Assembly (NCBI RefSeq): GCF_964340395.1
Contig: NC_135551.1
Location: 13,615,003 to 13,679,002 of the forward strand
Length of the DNA stretch: 64,000 nt
From: Glandiceps talaboti
Taxonomy: Eukaryota > Hemichordata > Enteropneusta > Spengelidae
Reading direction: 5' to 3'
The notes under the pieces are model-generated. The model ran no database searches, had not been told where the DNA came from, and saw only the letters and a list, made by a program, of their open reading frames with translations. The position numbers and the translations under genes are program-made. Below, in pieces: positions 24,749 to 35,472 of the stretch (the first letter of the stretch is position 1; each line of letters starts with the position of its first letter).

Positions 24749-25492
24749 TTATATGCGATTTGAAGTCAGTCCCATATAAATTCCTTCAGTCCTCCCTTTC
24801 AAACTTTGATATCGAGGATTATTGTCCACGTCAACACTTTGACCAGGTGTAATATTTTCGTAGGTTCCGAGTCTTGAATTGTACCTGTCAATGCTTTGAC
24901 CAGGTGTAACATTTTCGTAGGTTCCGTGTCTTGAATTGTACCTGTCAACATTTCGACCAGGTGTAATATTTTCGTAGGTTCTGTGTCTTGAATTGTACCT
25001 GTCAATGATACTGTCATCTCTCTGTTGATCAATAACCTGGTACTCGTCTGTATATCTGCTCCCAACGGCTATAATTAATTCGAAGTCAGGATCTCCAGGG
25101 ATAGCGTCCTCCTTCTGACGTTTACCGACCAGTTTGCCATGTATACAGCCGAACTTTAAGAATGCAATTACAATAGCGATGGTAAGTAAAACACCCAATA
25201 CTAGACCAGAGATAAAGCAGACTGCGATTATTCCTTTCGTGTACGTTCGCTGCGACTCCACTTCAGATTTGAACGGTTCACAACACTTCCGATCAAAATT
25301 ATTACAGGCACTGTTCATTGACGAATCGTTAACCAAACTTGCTGTTGTTATTTTTGTTGTTGTTGTTGGTGGTGGTGGTGTTGTTATTGTTGATGGTGAT
25401 GCTGACGACGACGACGACGACGACGATGATGATGATGATGGTGGTGGTGGTGACGATGATGATGATGACGTTGGTGATGGTGGTGGTGATGG

Positions 25493-25542
<50 letters not shown>

Positions 25543-25657
25543 GCGACGATGACGATGAAGGACTCGCCATTGCAAATGATTGATATTCGCCAGTAACTTC
25601 AGATCTCATTGATAGCGTTTCAGCAGCATTCGTAGTTTTTGGTTCTGGAGTATTCGT

Positions 25658-25700
<43 letters not shown>

Positions 25701-25825
25701 AATGGTGGTGATGATGATGATGATGATGATGATGATGACGACGATGACGGTGGTGGTGATGATGGTGGTGGTGGTGACGATGATGATGATGACGTTGGTG
25801 ATGGTGGTGGTGGTGGTGGTGATGT

Positions 25826-25875
<50 letters not shown>

Positions 25876-26017
25876 GCGACGATGACGATGAAGGACTCGC
25901 CATTGCAAATGATTGATATTCGCCAGTAACTTCAGATCTCATTGATAGCGTTTCAGCAGCATTCGTAGTTTTTGGTTCTGGAGTATTCGTTGATGATGAT
26001 GATGATGATGATGATGA
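24749..26017 (-). pseudogene. Gene C, 3' part: stalk, transmembrane helix, ITAM tail
   Basis: An open frame in the minus-strand Ser (TCA) phase runs from the edge of the foldback element to the stop at 24749. It encodes a very long Ser/Pro stalk made of (TCA)n and (CCA)n, containing a 330-bp duplicated block with NTPEPKTTNAAETLSMRSEV. Then come a short extracellular stem with cysteines, a helix GIIAVCFISGLVLGVLLTIA and an acidic tail. The tail has YQVI, three 20-21-residue repeats centred on TYENITPG/TYENVTPG, and a C-terminal ITAM-like YQSLKGRTEGIYMGL. The YENI/YENV sites fit the pYxN consensus of Grb2-type SH2 domains. It is separated from its signal peptide and Ig domains by the element at 26,017-28,314, so it cannot be made as a normal surface receptor from this allele. 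Two or more elements could be bridged only by unusual splicing. Confidence 0.75.
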
Positions 26018-28314
26018 TATGGAAAGCCGGTTGGGACCATCGTCGTCAACGCTACATTGCATAGAAAAAGCCTATCAAAGTCGTCGTCGTCATCGGCTGT
26101 TGTCGACGATAAAACTAGCTACACACGCCAATGTGGACCTTCATCGTCGTCGTCATCACCATCACCATGCATGCAAAAGTTTTCGTCATCGTTGGCCAAG
26201 TATGCGACTAAAAATAGCCTATATGCGACACCACCGATGTTGAAAAACGCACATGCGCAGAAGATGCCTTTTCGTCTTCGTCGACGGCCTAAACCAAGAA
26301 TACTAAAAATAGCCTTTGCAACACCATCGATGGCCATCGATGTCGAAAAACGCACATGCGTAGAAGATGCCTTTTAAAAATGTTGTTGTCGTTGGCAACT
26401 TTGCAACATGCATCGTCGTTGGCCGAGGGCGACGATGACAACAAGAAGTGCATGCACCAATGGCACTCGGACAAAACAGCGTCAACAGCTAGATAGCGCT
26501 GAGGACGTAAATGCAACACTTTTATCTTGTTTATTTCCGGCTGTTTATACTCATAGCTTGTATTTTCAAAGAATCTAATCACAGGGTGGGTTGTATTCAT
26601 GACTGACATTTCTAACCCCATGCCTTGAACTCGGCAGTGTTCAGTATTTATCATGTCAAGTTGTCATAATGTGTAGGAACATAAATTTAGCATGTCATTT
26701 TGAGACGTAGTCATTATAATCATTATGATATTTTGATGATCCCTTGGGTGTAGTTTTGGTTTTCCTACTGAATTGTGTTTCACTAAAAATATTTTTCTCA
26801 AACGGGCTGCAAATAAAATGTAATATCAGACACACATACATAGTCCCACATTTAAAACTGTCGGGTGAAATTAGAGAGCAAGAAAAAATGGTTTATTTTA
26901 CTACACGTTTATTTACACTTAAAACGTTACGTATTTTATGGGTTTGCTTTTCATGGTAAGTGACGCCGAGTACTGTTGGATATCGTTCTGAATTACGTCA
27001 CTAAATGACCAATTCCAGGCATTATCAGCAGGTACGCATACACACAATATAGTATACATAGTATACAGTGCAGCCAGCTACCGGCGGGTAAGGATGTAGT
27101 CAAAATTTACGGCAGGGGCGGGAGAGAAATAGGGAGGGGCATGAAATAATTGTGGGTGCGAAGGGAGGACATGGAAATTCTAACGGTTCATAGGTGGGGG
27201 AGGTGGACGAAATATGTTGCTCTTGATTTGAACCAAATTAAACGTCACCTTTAGACAATTAGAATTTTCATGTACTCCCTTCGTACCCACAATTTTTTTC
27301 ATGCCCCCCCCCCTATTTCTCTCCCTCCCCTGGCGTAAATTTTGACTACATGCTTACCCGCCGGTAGCTGGTTACACTGTATACTATTGTGTGTATGCAT
27401 ACCTGCATGATAATGCCTGGAATTAGTCATTTAGTGACGGAATTCAGAACGATATCCAACACCGGTACTAGGCGATACTTACCATGAAAAACAAACCCAT
27501 AAAAAACGTAACGCCTTAAGTGTAAATAAACGTGTAGTAAATAAACGATTTTTTCTTGATCTCTAATTAATGTGTGTCTGATATTACGTTTTATTTGTAG
27601 CCCTGTTTGAGAAAAATATTTTTAGCGAAACACAAGTAGGAAAACCAAAACTACACCCAAGGGATCATCAAAATATCATAATGATTATGATGACTACATC
27701 TCAAAATGACATGCTAAATTTATTTCCCTACACACTATGACAACTTGACATGATAAATACTGAACACTGCCGAGTTCAAGGCATGGGGTTAGAAATGTCA
27801 GTCATGAATACAACCCAGATTCTTTGAAAATACAAGCTATGAGTATAAACAGCCGGAAATAAACAAGATAAAAGTGTTGCATTTACGTCCTCAACGCTAG
27901 CTGTTGACGCTGTTTTGTCCGAGTGCCATTGGTGCAAGCACTTCTTGTTGTCATCGTCGCCCTCGGCCAACGACGATGCATGTTGCAAAGTTGCCAACGA
28001 CAACCAGAACAACTTTGTTAAAAGGCATCTTCTGCGCATGTGCATTTTTCAACATCGATGGTGTCGCATAGTATATTAGGCCATCGACGATGACGAACTT
28101 GTTACAAGGCATCAACGATGATGTCGCATACTTTGCCAACGATGACGAAAACTTTTGCATGCATGGTGATGGTGATGACGACGACGATGAAGGTCCACAT
28201 TGGCGTGTGTAGCTAGTTTTATCGTCGACAACAGCCGATGACGATGACGACTTTGATAGGCTTTTTCTATGCAATGTAGCGTTGACGACGATGGTCCCAA
28301 CCGGCTTTCCATAT
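26017..28314. mobile_element. Foldback element with ~1.1-kb inverted arms inside gene C
   Basis: The sequence from atatggaaagccggttggga at 26,017 is mirrored by its reverse complement ending ctttccatat at 28,314. The left arm (about 26,017-27,183) and right arm (about 27,260-28,314) differ by substitutions and a few indels, with a spacer of about 75 bases. Both outer edges sit in (GAT)n, in the Ser-coding phase of the receptor stalk, so it appears to have inserted into that microsatellite. Arms contain internal repeats (aaaacgcacatgcgcagaag type) but no transposase. The structure fits a foldback/TIR-only non-autonomous DNA element. A local inversion-duplication is the main alternative. Confidence 0.75.
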
Positions 28315-28319
28315 GATGA

Positions 28320-28351
<32 letters not shown>

Positions 28352-28401
28352 ATGGTAGTGGTGATGATGCCGACGACGGCGGCGGCGACGGCGGCGGCGA
28401 C

Positions 28402-28434
<33 letters not shown>

Positions 28435-28457
28435 GGTGGTGGTGGTGGTGGTAGTGG

Positions 28458-28496
<39 letters not shown>

Positions 28497-28634
28497 CGAT
28501 GAAGGACTCGCCATTGCAAATGATTGATATTCGCCAGTAACTTCAGATCTCATTGATAACGTTTCAGCAGCATTCGTAGTTTTTGGTTCTGGAGTATTCG
28601 TTGATGATGATGATGATGATGATAATGATGATGA

Positions 28635-28668
<34 letters not shown>

Positions 28669-28769
28669 GGTGGTGGTGGTGGTGATGGTAGTGATGATGC
28701 CGACGACGGCGGCGGCGACGGCGACGATGATGATGATGATGGTGGTGGTGGTGGTGGTGGTGGTAGTGG

Positions 28770-28801
<32 letters not shown>

Positions 28802-28838
28802 GCGGCGGCGGTGGTGGTGGTGGTGGTGGTGGTAGTGA

Positions 28839-28872
<34 letters not shown>

Positions 28873-30137
28873 GGTGGTGATGGTGGTGGTTGTGGTGGTG
28901 ATGATGATGATGACGACGGAGGCGGTGGCGACAATGATGATGATGGTGGTGGTTGTGGTGGTGGTGATGTTGATGGTGATGATGATTGATATTCGTCTGT
29001 AAATATATACATCATTGTTAACGTTTCAGCAGCATTCGTAGTTTTTGGTTCTGGAGTGTTCTCAGTTGTCAGCACCGGTATATCAACAGTTAATGTTGCC
29101 ATGGCATTATCCGTGCCAACGTTATTACTAACGAGACAGGTAATCAAATGATTACCATTTTGTGCGGAACCGAAGTTAGTAGCAATAAGGGTAGAATCTT
29201 CAACGGAGAAGTTGTCGTCTGCAGAGTTGATGAAATGTTCATCATAAAACCAAGTAATGTTTATAGGTGGTGGGTTTGCTTGAAATGTACAATTAAACAT
29301 AATTATTGCATTTATCGTCACAAGGATGACATTTTCCGGTTCAATTGTTACTAGTGGTGGGTAGATGACATTGAATGGTCCAAACGTACACGATTCTTCA
29401 TTGGATGGTTCATACTGGGTGATACAAGTAAACTGTAAATCAGGGGACACAGTTTGACGCGGAGTCCAATTATATTGAGAATAGTACCAGTCGCTTGTTT
29501 GCCTTGTTTCTCCAGTAGACAATACATCTGCTAATGGATCATCTATGTAAACATAGAAAGGATTACCATGTGCATCAAGTTCTGACTGACATATCAACTG
29601 CACTGTTTCATTTGCTGTCACTGTAATCGATACATTCATTGTATCTATACTATTACCCATACTGTCAACCACTGAACATAATGGATACCGTTTAATGTTC
29701 ACTGTGGCTATACGTGACCGTCCACCAGGTATGACAGTACCATTTGACCATCTCACTACACACTGATATTGACCACTATCCAGTGCAGCAGTATCCCGTG
29801 TTAGTGTAACGTGAAGGGAATATACCAGATCACTAAGGAAATCAAGTAACCAGTACCTTACACGATCTACCAGATCACCTTGGTTACCTCGCCAAGTATA
29901 ACCGTCACTGATATACTCGTTATTTTTTATCCATGATACCGTTTGGTTCTGTTGGAGTGAATACACAATACAATTTAGGACAATCGATGTAATGTCAGCA
30001 CTCCCGTATGTAAACTCCACTGTCTTGTTTTGTGGTTCACTATTAAACACACCAGACTCGACAGTCGTCACTGAAGTGCACTGACTGGATATCAGACAAA
30101 CAAGCACTTCCAGAATCCTGGTGTAGAGGTGATTCAT
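28314..30137 (-). pseudogene. Gene C, 5' part: signal peptide, three Ig domains, Ser/Pro stalk
   Basis: I chose the ATG at 30137 (MNHLYTRILEVLVCLISSQC, a signal peptide). The frame stays open up to 30230, but that would place the promoter element inside the coding region. The mature N-terminus is SGVFNSEPQNKTVEFTYGS. Ig1 has Cys56 and DSGQYQC near residue 126, followed by WSNGTVIPGGRSRIATV. Ig2 and Ig3 follow with the expected cysteine pairs. After residue about 390 the protein becomes blocks of Ser (TCA/TCG) and Pro (CCA/CCG) from trinucleotide expansion. At 28,314 the frame enters the foldback element and stops at 27951 with no membrane helix. A truncated transcript would encode a secreted form with an element-derived C-terminus; this is inference only. 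Confidence 0.8.
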
Positions 30138-30195
30138 CTTGAATGCTGTGATATTGAAAGCGTGGAAACTCGTATGAGTGGAGACAGACAATGTG

Positions 30196-30211
30196 TATTT
30201 CCTTATCCGGG
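30196..30211 (-). promoter_or_regulatory. Shared receptor promoter element of gene C
   Basis: The coding strand reads CCCGGATAAGGAAATA, with ATTGTTTGA about 11 bases upstream. It is 59 bases from the chosen start codon. Confidence 0.6.
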
Positions 30212-30794
30212 ACCTTCGGCTTTCAAACAATTCTTAAGCTTATTCTTGTGAATTATGTAAAAATATGACATCATAGCAAATTGGTCCATGTTACATAATT
30301 ATCAATATAATATACATTGGCAATTTTGTGCACATATTTGCCAACATATAATATGATCTGGGCACATATAATGATCACGATAGGGATGTTTTACTCGTAA
30401 ACTCCGTGGTTATTTACATAATTCTGCACGTAGTCCCGAACTGACCTTTAAGACATAGCGTGTGTGAACGTAATCATATTAACAAGAGATGGGTCACCGC
30501 TCTATTCGCTGGGAAGAAAATAACGTACAACTTCGGTAGACCGTAGTAAGAAAGACATAGGTCAATGAAGAGAACGAAACCAGATAAGATAGAAAACAAT
30601 GAAGAATGATGACATTCATTTTAACGTGAGACCACAAGAAATTGAGAATTAAATTCGAGACTGTTAAAAGTAAAACTAGCAGTACAATAAATTCACATAT
30701 ACGGCCGAGAGTAAATAACGTAGCATATTACAGGAACTCTGTATTTTTTTTTCAATTTTACTTGGGTAAAGCTAGTTGCCGTTACCGCTACCAT
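30212..30794. other. Non-coding stretch upstream of gene C
   Basis: No gene seen. The phrase aactgaccttt near 30,440 is shared with the upstream blocks of D and F, but the rest of that block is not clear here. Confidence 0.4.
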
Positions 30795-31379
30795 TATTAC
30801 TTTTTTGTCTTCGCAGACAGCTGACAGACCAAGTAATAACACTCGAATCACTCTCATATCTCATATCCGACTCAACTTCTGTATGTACGTACCAGGATCA
30901 CACTTGAACTTTAAAGGGAATTAGCTCAGACTACACACAGTTTGTGTTTAAAAGTCTATACTCGAAACAAAGGCAAGCACCCAGCAAGTGTCTCGTTCAT
31001 TGACTTCCCCCGAAGCCAAGTGCCCCTGCGAAGTAGTCAAGTGCCTGCCAGTCCCAAGTGTTTTTTATTAACGTCCTTAAAGTCTAAATTTACATAACGC
31101 ATGGCCAATGGCCAAATAATTAATGCAATCCATATTACACTTTTCAGGGGCGTTAACATGTCCTAAAAGTACTCTCAAAACATTGATGAATGATCACTAT
31201 GAATCCTAGCTATCTATGAAATGCAGACTGTCGTCTCATGTACTCGAGTACGCTTGGAATCTTGTGTGGTCTGAATCCAATATCCTTGAGACTGTCTGTT
31301 GACCTTTCAGTCAAACTAGGACATGCGATGTTGTTAAAATATTAAGTTTACTGAAAATATGAATATGTCATCTGTGACA
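30795..31379 (-). mobile_element. Solo LTR of the same gypsy family, minus orientation
   Basis: It is the reverse complement of the 561-base LTR at 42,346-42,906, with substitutions and small indels throughout (total 585 bases). It ends in gtgaca, matching the tgtcac start of the LTR, and begins in tattact, matching the agtaata end. Flanking tetramers are ccat and ctat, a possible 4-base target duplication with one change. No internal retrotransposon sequence adjoins it, so it is a solo LTR and older than the full element. Confidence 0.8.
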
Positions 31380-31516
31380 CTATCACATCAGTCATAGAGA
31401 ATACTTGAAAATGTCGTGCTATCAGAATACAATGACACAAACAGAGTTAGAATAGCGTTGTACCTGGTATAGATAGTATTGTATAAACCAAGAGATGACA
31501 ATATATAATAATATAT

Positions 31517-31530
31517 CAACCACCACCACC

Positions 31531-31576
<46 letters not shown>
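31517..31576. repeat. (CAA)n microsatellite
   Basis: ccaccaccaccacaacaaca trinucleotides; a Leu-rich open frame across it is an artefact. Confidence 0.95.
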
Positions 31577-31578
<2 letters not shown>

Positions 31579-32160
31579 TACATAAATATACACTGTGCAA
31601 AATATTGAGGTTACCTAACTTTGATAGTTCGTTTGCAACTTCAGTACAGTTATTACGTTATGTCTCACCTATGCTACAGCATACAAAATTGCACTCAACT
31701 CGATTAAGGTGAAAGCCATGTACCCCAATATGAATATTATTTAACTATTGTTTAGTTATGCTTGGAGTTTGAAATCAAAAACTTGTTGCTATATATAGTT
31801 CAGACAAATATACCACCTCGGTGATGACGCTTTCAGTGTATGACCTCCCGAATGTTTTCTATGTGCTACGTGTAGCTGCTAAATGAGCGATGCTTTGAGA
31901 AACAAGATTTTATTATCATTGAATTGAACTAAATTACACATGCTTTTAAGTGGTATCATTAATATTTACGTATGTCCGTTGATATAGCAGCTTTACAAGT
32001 GAAGCTAATGTCGCCATAGTTTCTGTGATATGTGCGTTTGGTTATCACAATGTATCAACCAAATTATGTGGTGTTTGAAGATTTTGTAGTTCAGATATAG
32101 CCGTATAACTGACAAAACGATTAGTTATGCAAGGATGCAAGCATTTACACACACAGTACA

Positions 32161-32193
32161 CACATACATACATACATACATACATACATACAT

Positions 32194-32226
<33 letters not shown>

Positions 32227-32237
32227 TATACATACAT

Positions 32238-32268
<31 letters not shown>

Positions 32269-32342
32269 TACACACACACATACATACATACATACATACA
32301 TACATACATACATACATACATACATACATACATACATACATA
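32161..32342. repeat. (ACAT)n / (AC)n microsatellite
   Basis: About 180 bases of catacata tetramers interrupted by cacaca. Open frames in five readings (for example CMYV repeats) are shadows of the repeat. Confidence 0.97.
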
Positions 32343-33289
32343 CATCTGTCACCGTTTACATTGATATCATCACAGTCACCATGAGATATTTGGGACAAAA
32401 TCCCAACCTTACTGTAACTCGTAATAATACCATACTGTGTGTACTTACATCAAATATGTGAACTTAAAGATCTCTAAAGTAGAAAAGAGAGCCTCGTAAA
32501 ACTCATAAGAATTAAAAGGTAAACGACACACACAGATTCACTGTTTTAGTAAAAGTTATTTTATTGTATCTTAACAAACAAAGAATGCTTATACATACTA
32601 AAACGGTAAATTGATTTTAAAAAATAACATATGCAAAACTATTATTAAAGTTATCTCTTTTTTCGTACTATTACTTGCTCAATATAAAATAACTAGGAAT
32701 GTTATAGAATGTCTGTGTATTAAACCTATGGCAACCCATATTTAGAGAAACAGCTGTACCTGTCTCTGATAGAATTCAACACAATGTCTGATATTCCTAC
32801 CAGGGTATGCTATAATTAAGATGTCGCATTGTTCTTAATCTTGTTTATATCTATTTTTATGTAATATAATATTAAATACATCTCTGTCATTTAAATTTCA
32901 AGTTCAAAAAAGGAAGCATACTAAGTAGTTTGTTTATTTTAATGAAAATCTTAAATCCCAATATTGCCAATTTCTCAATAATTATTAGTAACATATATTT
33001 CTCCGCTACATTGAACTTTAAATGTCATTCCTGATAAGATATTAACCTTCAAGTTGACAAAATCTCGGGTTTATATAAAAATATACTGAATATTTGTTTA
33101 TAAATGATGTACGGATAATACATGCATAACAGTGTCAAACTAATGTACCGAAATTGTACTCAATATACCTCACTTACGAATATTGAATATCGTTAATATT
33201 GACATTGTCAAAAAATGCTACTTTCATTTTGTCATAAATGCATAGCTCTCTCCAAATGATATTATGCATGAGGTGTACACATCCCAGCC
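32343..33289. other. Non-coding stretch
   Basis: AT-rich, no gene or repeat family recognised. Confidence 0.45.
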
Positions 33290-33800
33290 TCAACCTCTTC
33301 CCCCTACCTCTTACTGTCAAGATGCTATCAAACTTAATATTTCAAAGATATTATTTTACTTTTTTAATGTTGGCGCTGTCTTGTAAAGCTTGGAAATTAT
33401 TGTCTGAAAGGGCCTGATATTCTCAAAATTGACTTTTCAGAGTAAAAAAACCCCAGGGCTTCTAGGGGTAGACCCCCTAGGACCCCCCATAAGAGATATA
33501 CATATTCCCTGCTCAAGCTTTCCCATACCTTTCACTGTCAAGATGCTATTAAATATATTTACCCTGTGTAGTCAATAATTATAATTATGATAGTGCTAAC
33601 CCGGGATCTTATAAAGTAGATGCAAGACAGTCAAGCAGTCCACACTTAGTCACAATAAAAAAATACCTGTCATGTGAATATATATATATATATGGGGGGG
33701 GGGGGTTAGCCTGTTTTTGGTTTTACAGATAAGGGGGGGGCAGTGACTTTTTGTCAGCCCAATTTAAGAATCCACCCCCAGGCTGAAGAAACTGGCCGGT
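33290..33800. repeat. Dispersed repeat, inverted relative of 5,885-6,350
   Basis: Shares cttcccatacctttcactgt, the ggggtagaccccctaggacc region, an (AT)n-(G)n tract and tggttttacagataaggggg with the repeat at 5,885 in reverse complement. The (AT)n is only about 20 bases here against about 100 in the other copy. Confidence 0.65.
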
Positions 33801-34304
33801 CCCTAAATCAAGCATGTTATTTTTGGGTCATGGTATTTTGCATATTCTCTTTGTTTTTACATGTTCATATTTAGATTACTAAAACCCATCACAGACTAGG
33901 CAAGTTAGTCATATACCCATTTTCTACTTATCTATTTTTAAAACGTTGTCAAGCGTGGAATTGAGAGTAAAAAAGAAGTTCACCAATCCCGTCACCGTCT
34001 TTAGCAGACTACAATATATAATTCCAGTTTTATCGGCAAGTGTACGACAATATAGTACGTTCTGTACATGTTATTAATCACAATATTATTGCAATTTTTA
34101 TTTGAACAGTAATTATGGATGATTTGATTTGATAATGTTACGATGGTCATGGAATGTTGATATCGAAATCACTTGTCGTGTATCGCGTAAACACATAAAC
34201 AGCTGAAATCACACAATGAATGCTTTAGTTTCGCATAAATATTTTTTCGCATTTCGTTACGTCTTTCTTTGTACTAATGCTTGAATTTATTCCGATCAGA
34301 GTAG

Positions 34305-34640
34305 GTCAACCTCTCTACATCTTTCATTGACGAGTTCTTTTAAACAACTTTGTCTAACCTTTGCCATGTATGTATTCACGGTTGAATGCGGCGATATCTC
34401 TCCACTGGTGCCTGTTTTAACTTTGAAAGAGTGACGTCATCGTAAACAGACCGTGTATGTTTAATTGCACTACCCATGCATACTACTGACTTTTATCATA
34501 TCATCATTTTCACCACTGCTTGACATTCCATCAATTATAGAGTATGAGTAATCGTTCGTCCTGATAGAACTTTCACCTTTTTCATAGGTTTTGAGTACAC
34601 GTCTTCCAACCACTCTTCTACAACATGTATGACAATACCG
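34305..34640 (-). pseudogene. Decayed ITIM-type tail downstream of gene D
   Basis: The minus strand decodes, with frame changes, to EEWLEDVYSKPMKKVKVL, then SVYDDVTLS and MKDVERLTYSD. These align with the tail of gene B (LYATPMKK...LTYAEL) and the tails at 55.3 and 63.6 kb (MYAKPMKK, SVYDDVTPS, LTYAELDLSS). The ITIM core reads LTYSDR, so the +3 hydrophobic residue is lost. It lies 0.8-1.2 kb downstream of the D stop codon. It is either the remnant of a neighbouring ITIM gene or a decayed alternative 3' exon. Confidence 0.6.
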
Positions 34641-35472
34641 GGTCTTTCATTTTTTATGTAACAATGTTATTATAATGCTAGTTGGTATGATATACTGTAT
34701 CGTTAATTCCACAGGTACATAATTCGTATTGACGTTAGAATAAGATCAATTCTGTCTGCACCGATTACATAAGCGACACATGTGAGCGGGATAAGATATA
34801 CTGCTCTCGATCGTCTAACCTTTCAGACGTTATAAGTAGATACTCAGTTTTCGCTATCGTACAACTAATTTAATGATTTGCAGAATGATTCTAAACTACT
34901 TGATAGTGCCTTATTAATTTTTCTGATATAATCAGGTTAACATTTTATTTTTCGTACTAAGAGGGTATATAACTAAGAATTAAAATGCCATCGAGATCCA
35001 ACGTATGTGTATTTTATATAAACTACAGAGGAATACAAAAGAAATGTCTAAACTATGACGTGAATCGGATCATTATTAGGCAAAAAAATAGTGTGATTTC
35101 GATACTCCGACGGACCCTAGTTGAAGCTCCCTACCCTAAACAATTTTTTTCGCGTAGGAAAGTAAAATAGTATAACAATTTACTTCTATTTGCGTGTACA
35201 CCTTTATGCATTTGCCTCATCTGTGGTCACATTTTGTAAAAATCGCACTCCTGACAGAAAGCAGGTCTTTTAAGACTATAACAGTGCAGTCTGCATAACA
35301 TATTCGTCTACTTTAACTTATAATTGTCCTCTTAAACAGTACACATCATCAAACTCTCACGGAATTAATGTGACCGACGAGTATTTTATGCTGGCATCGA
35401 ACTAATTAAAAAAATAATAAAATAAAACAAATCATGTTATCGGAAACAAACATTTATATTTTTTTGCCTAAT

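Noticed and set aside
25384-29002. Poly-His, poly-Met, poly-Asp and poly-Val/Ala open frames on both strands
   Set aside because: They are other readings of the GAT/GGT trinucleotide tract that encodes the Ser/Pro stalk of gene C on the minus strand.
30138-30230. Upstream start for gene C (and the similar upstream extensions of D and E)
   Set aside because: The extension would place the shared promoter element inside coding sequence, and the downstream ATG directly begins a signal peptide.
32045-32461. Open frames rich in CMYV or HTYI repeats
   Set aside because: Artefacts of the ACAT microsatellite, which stays open in several frames.
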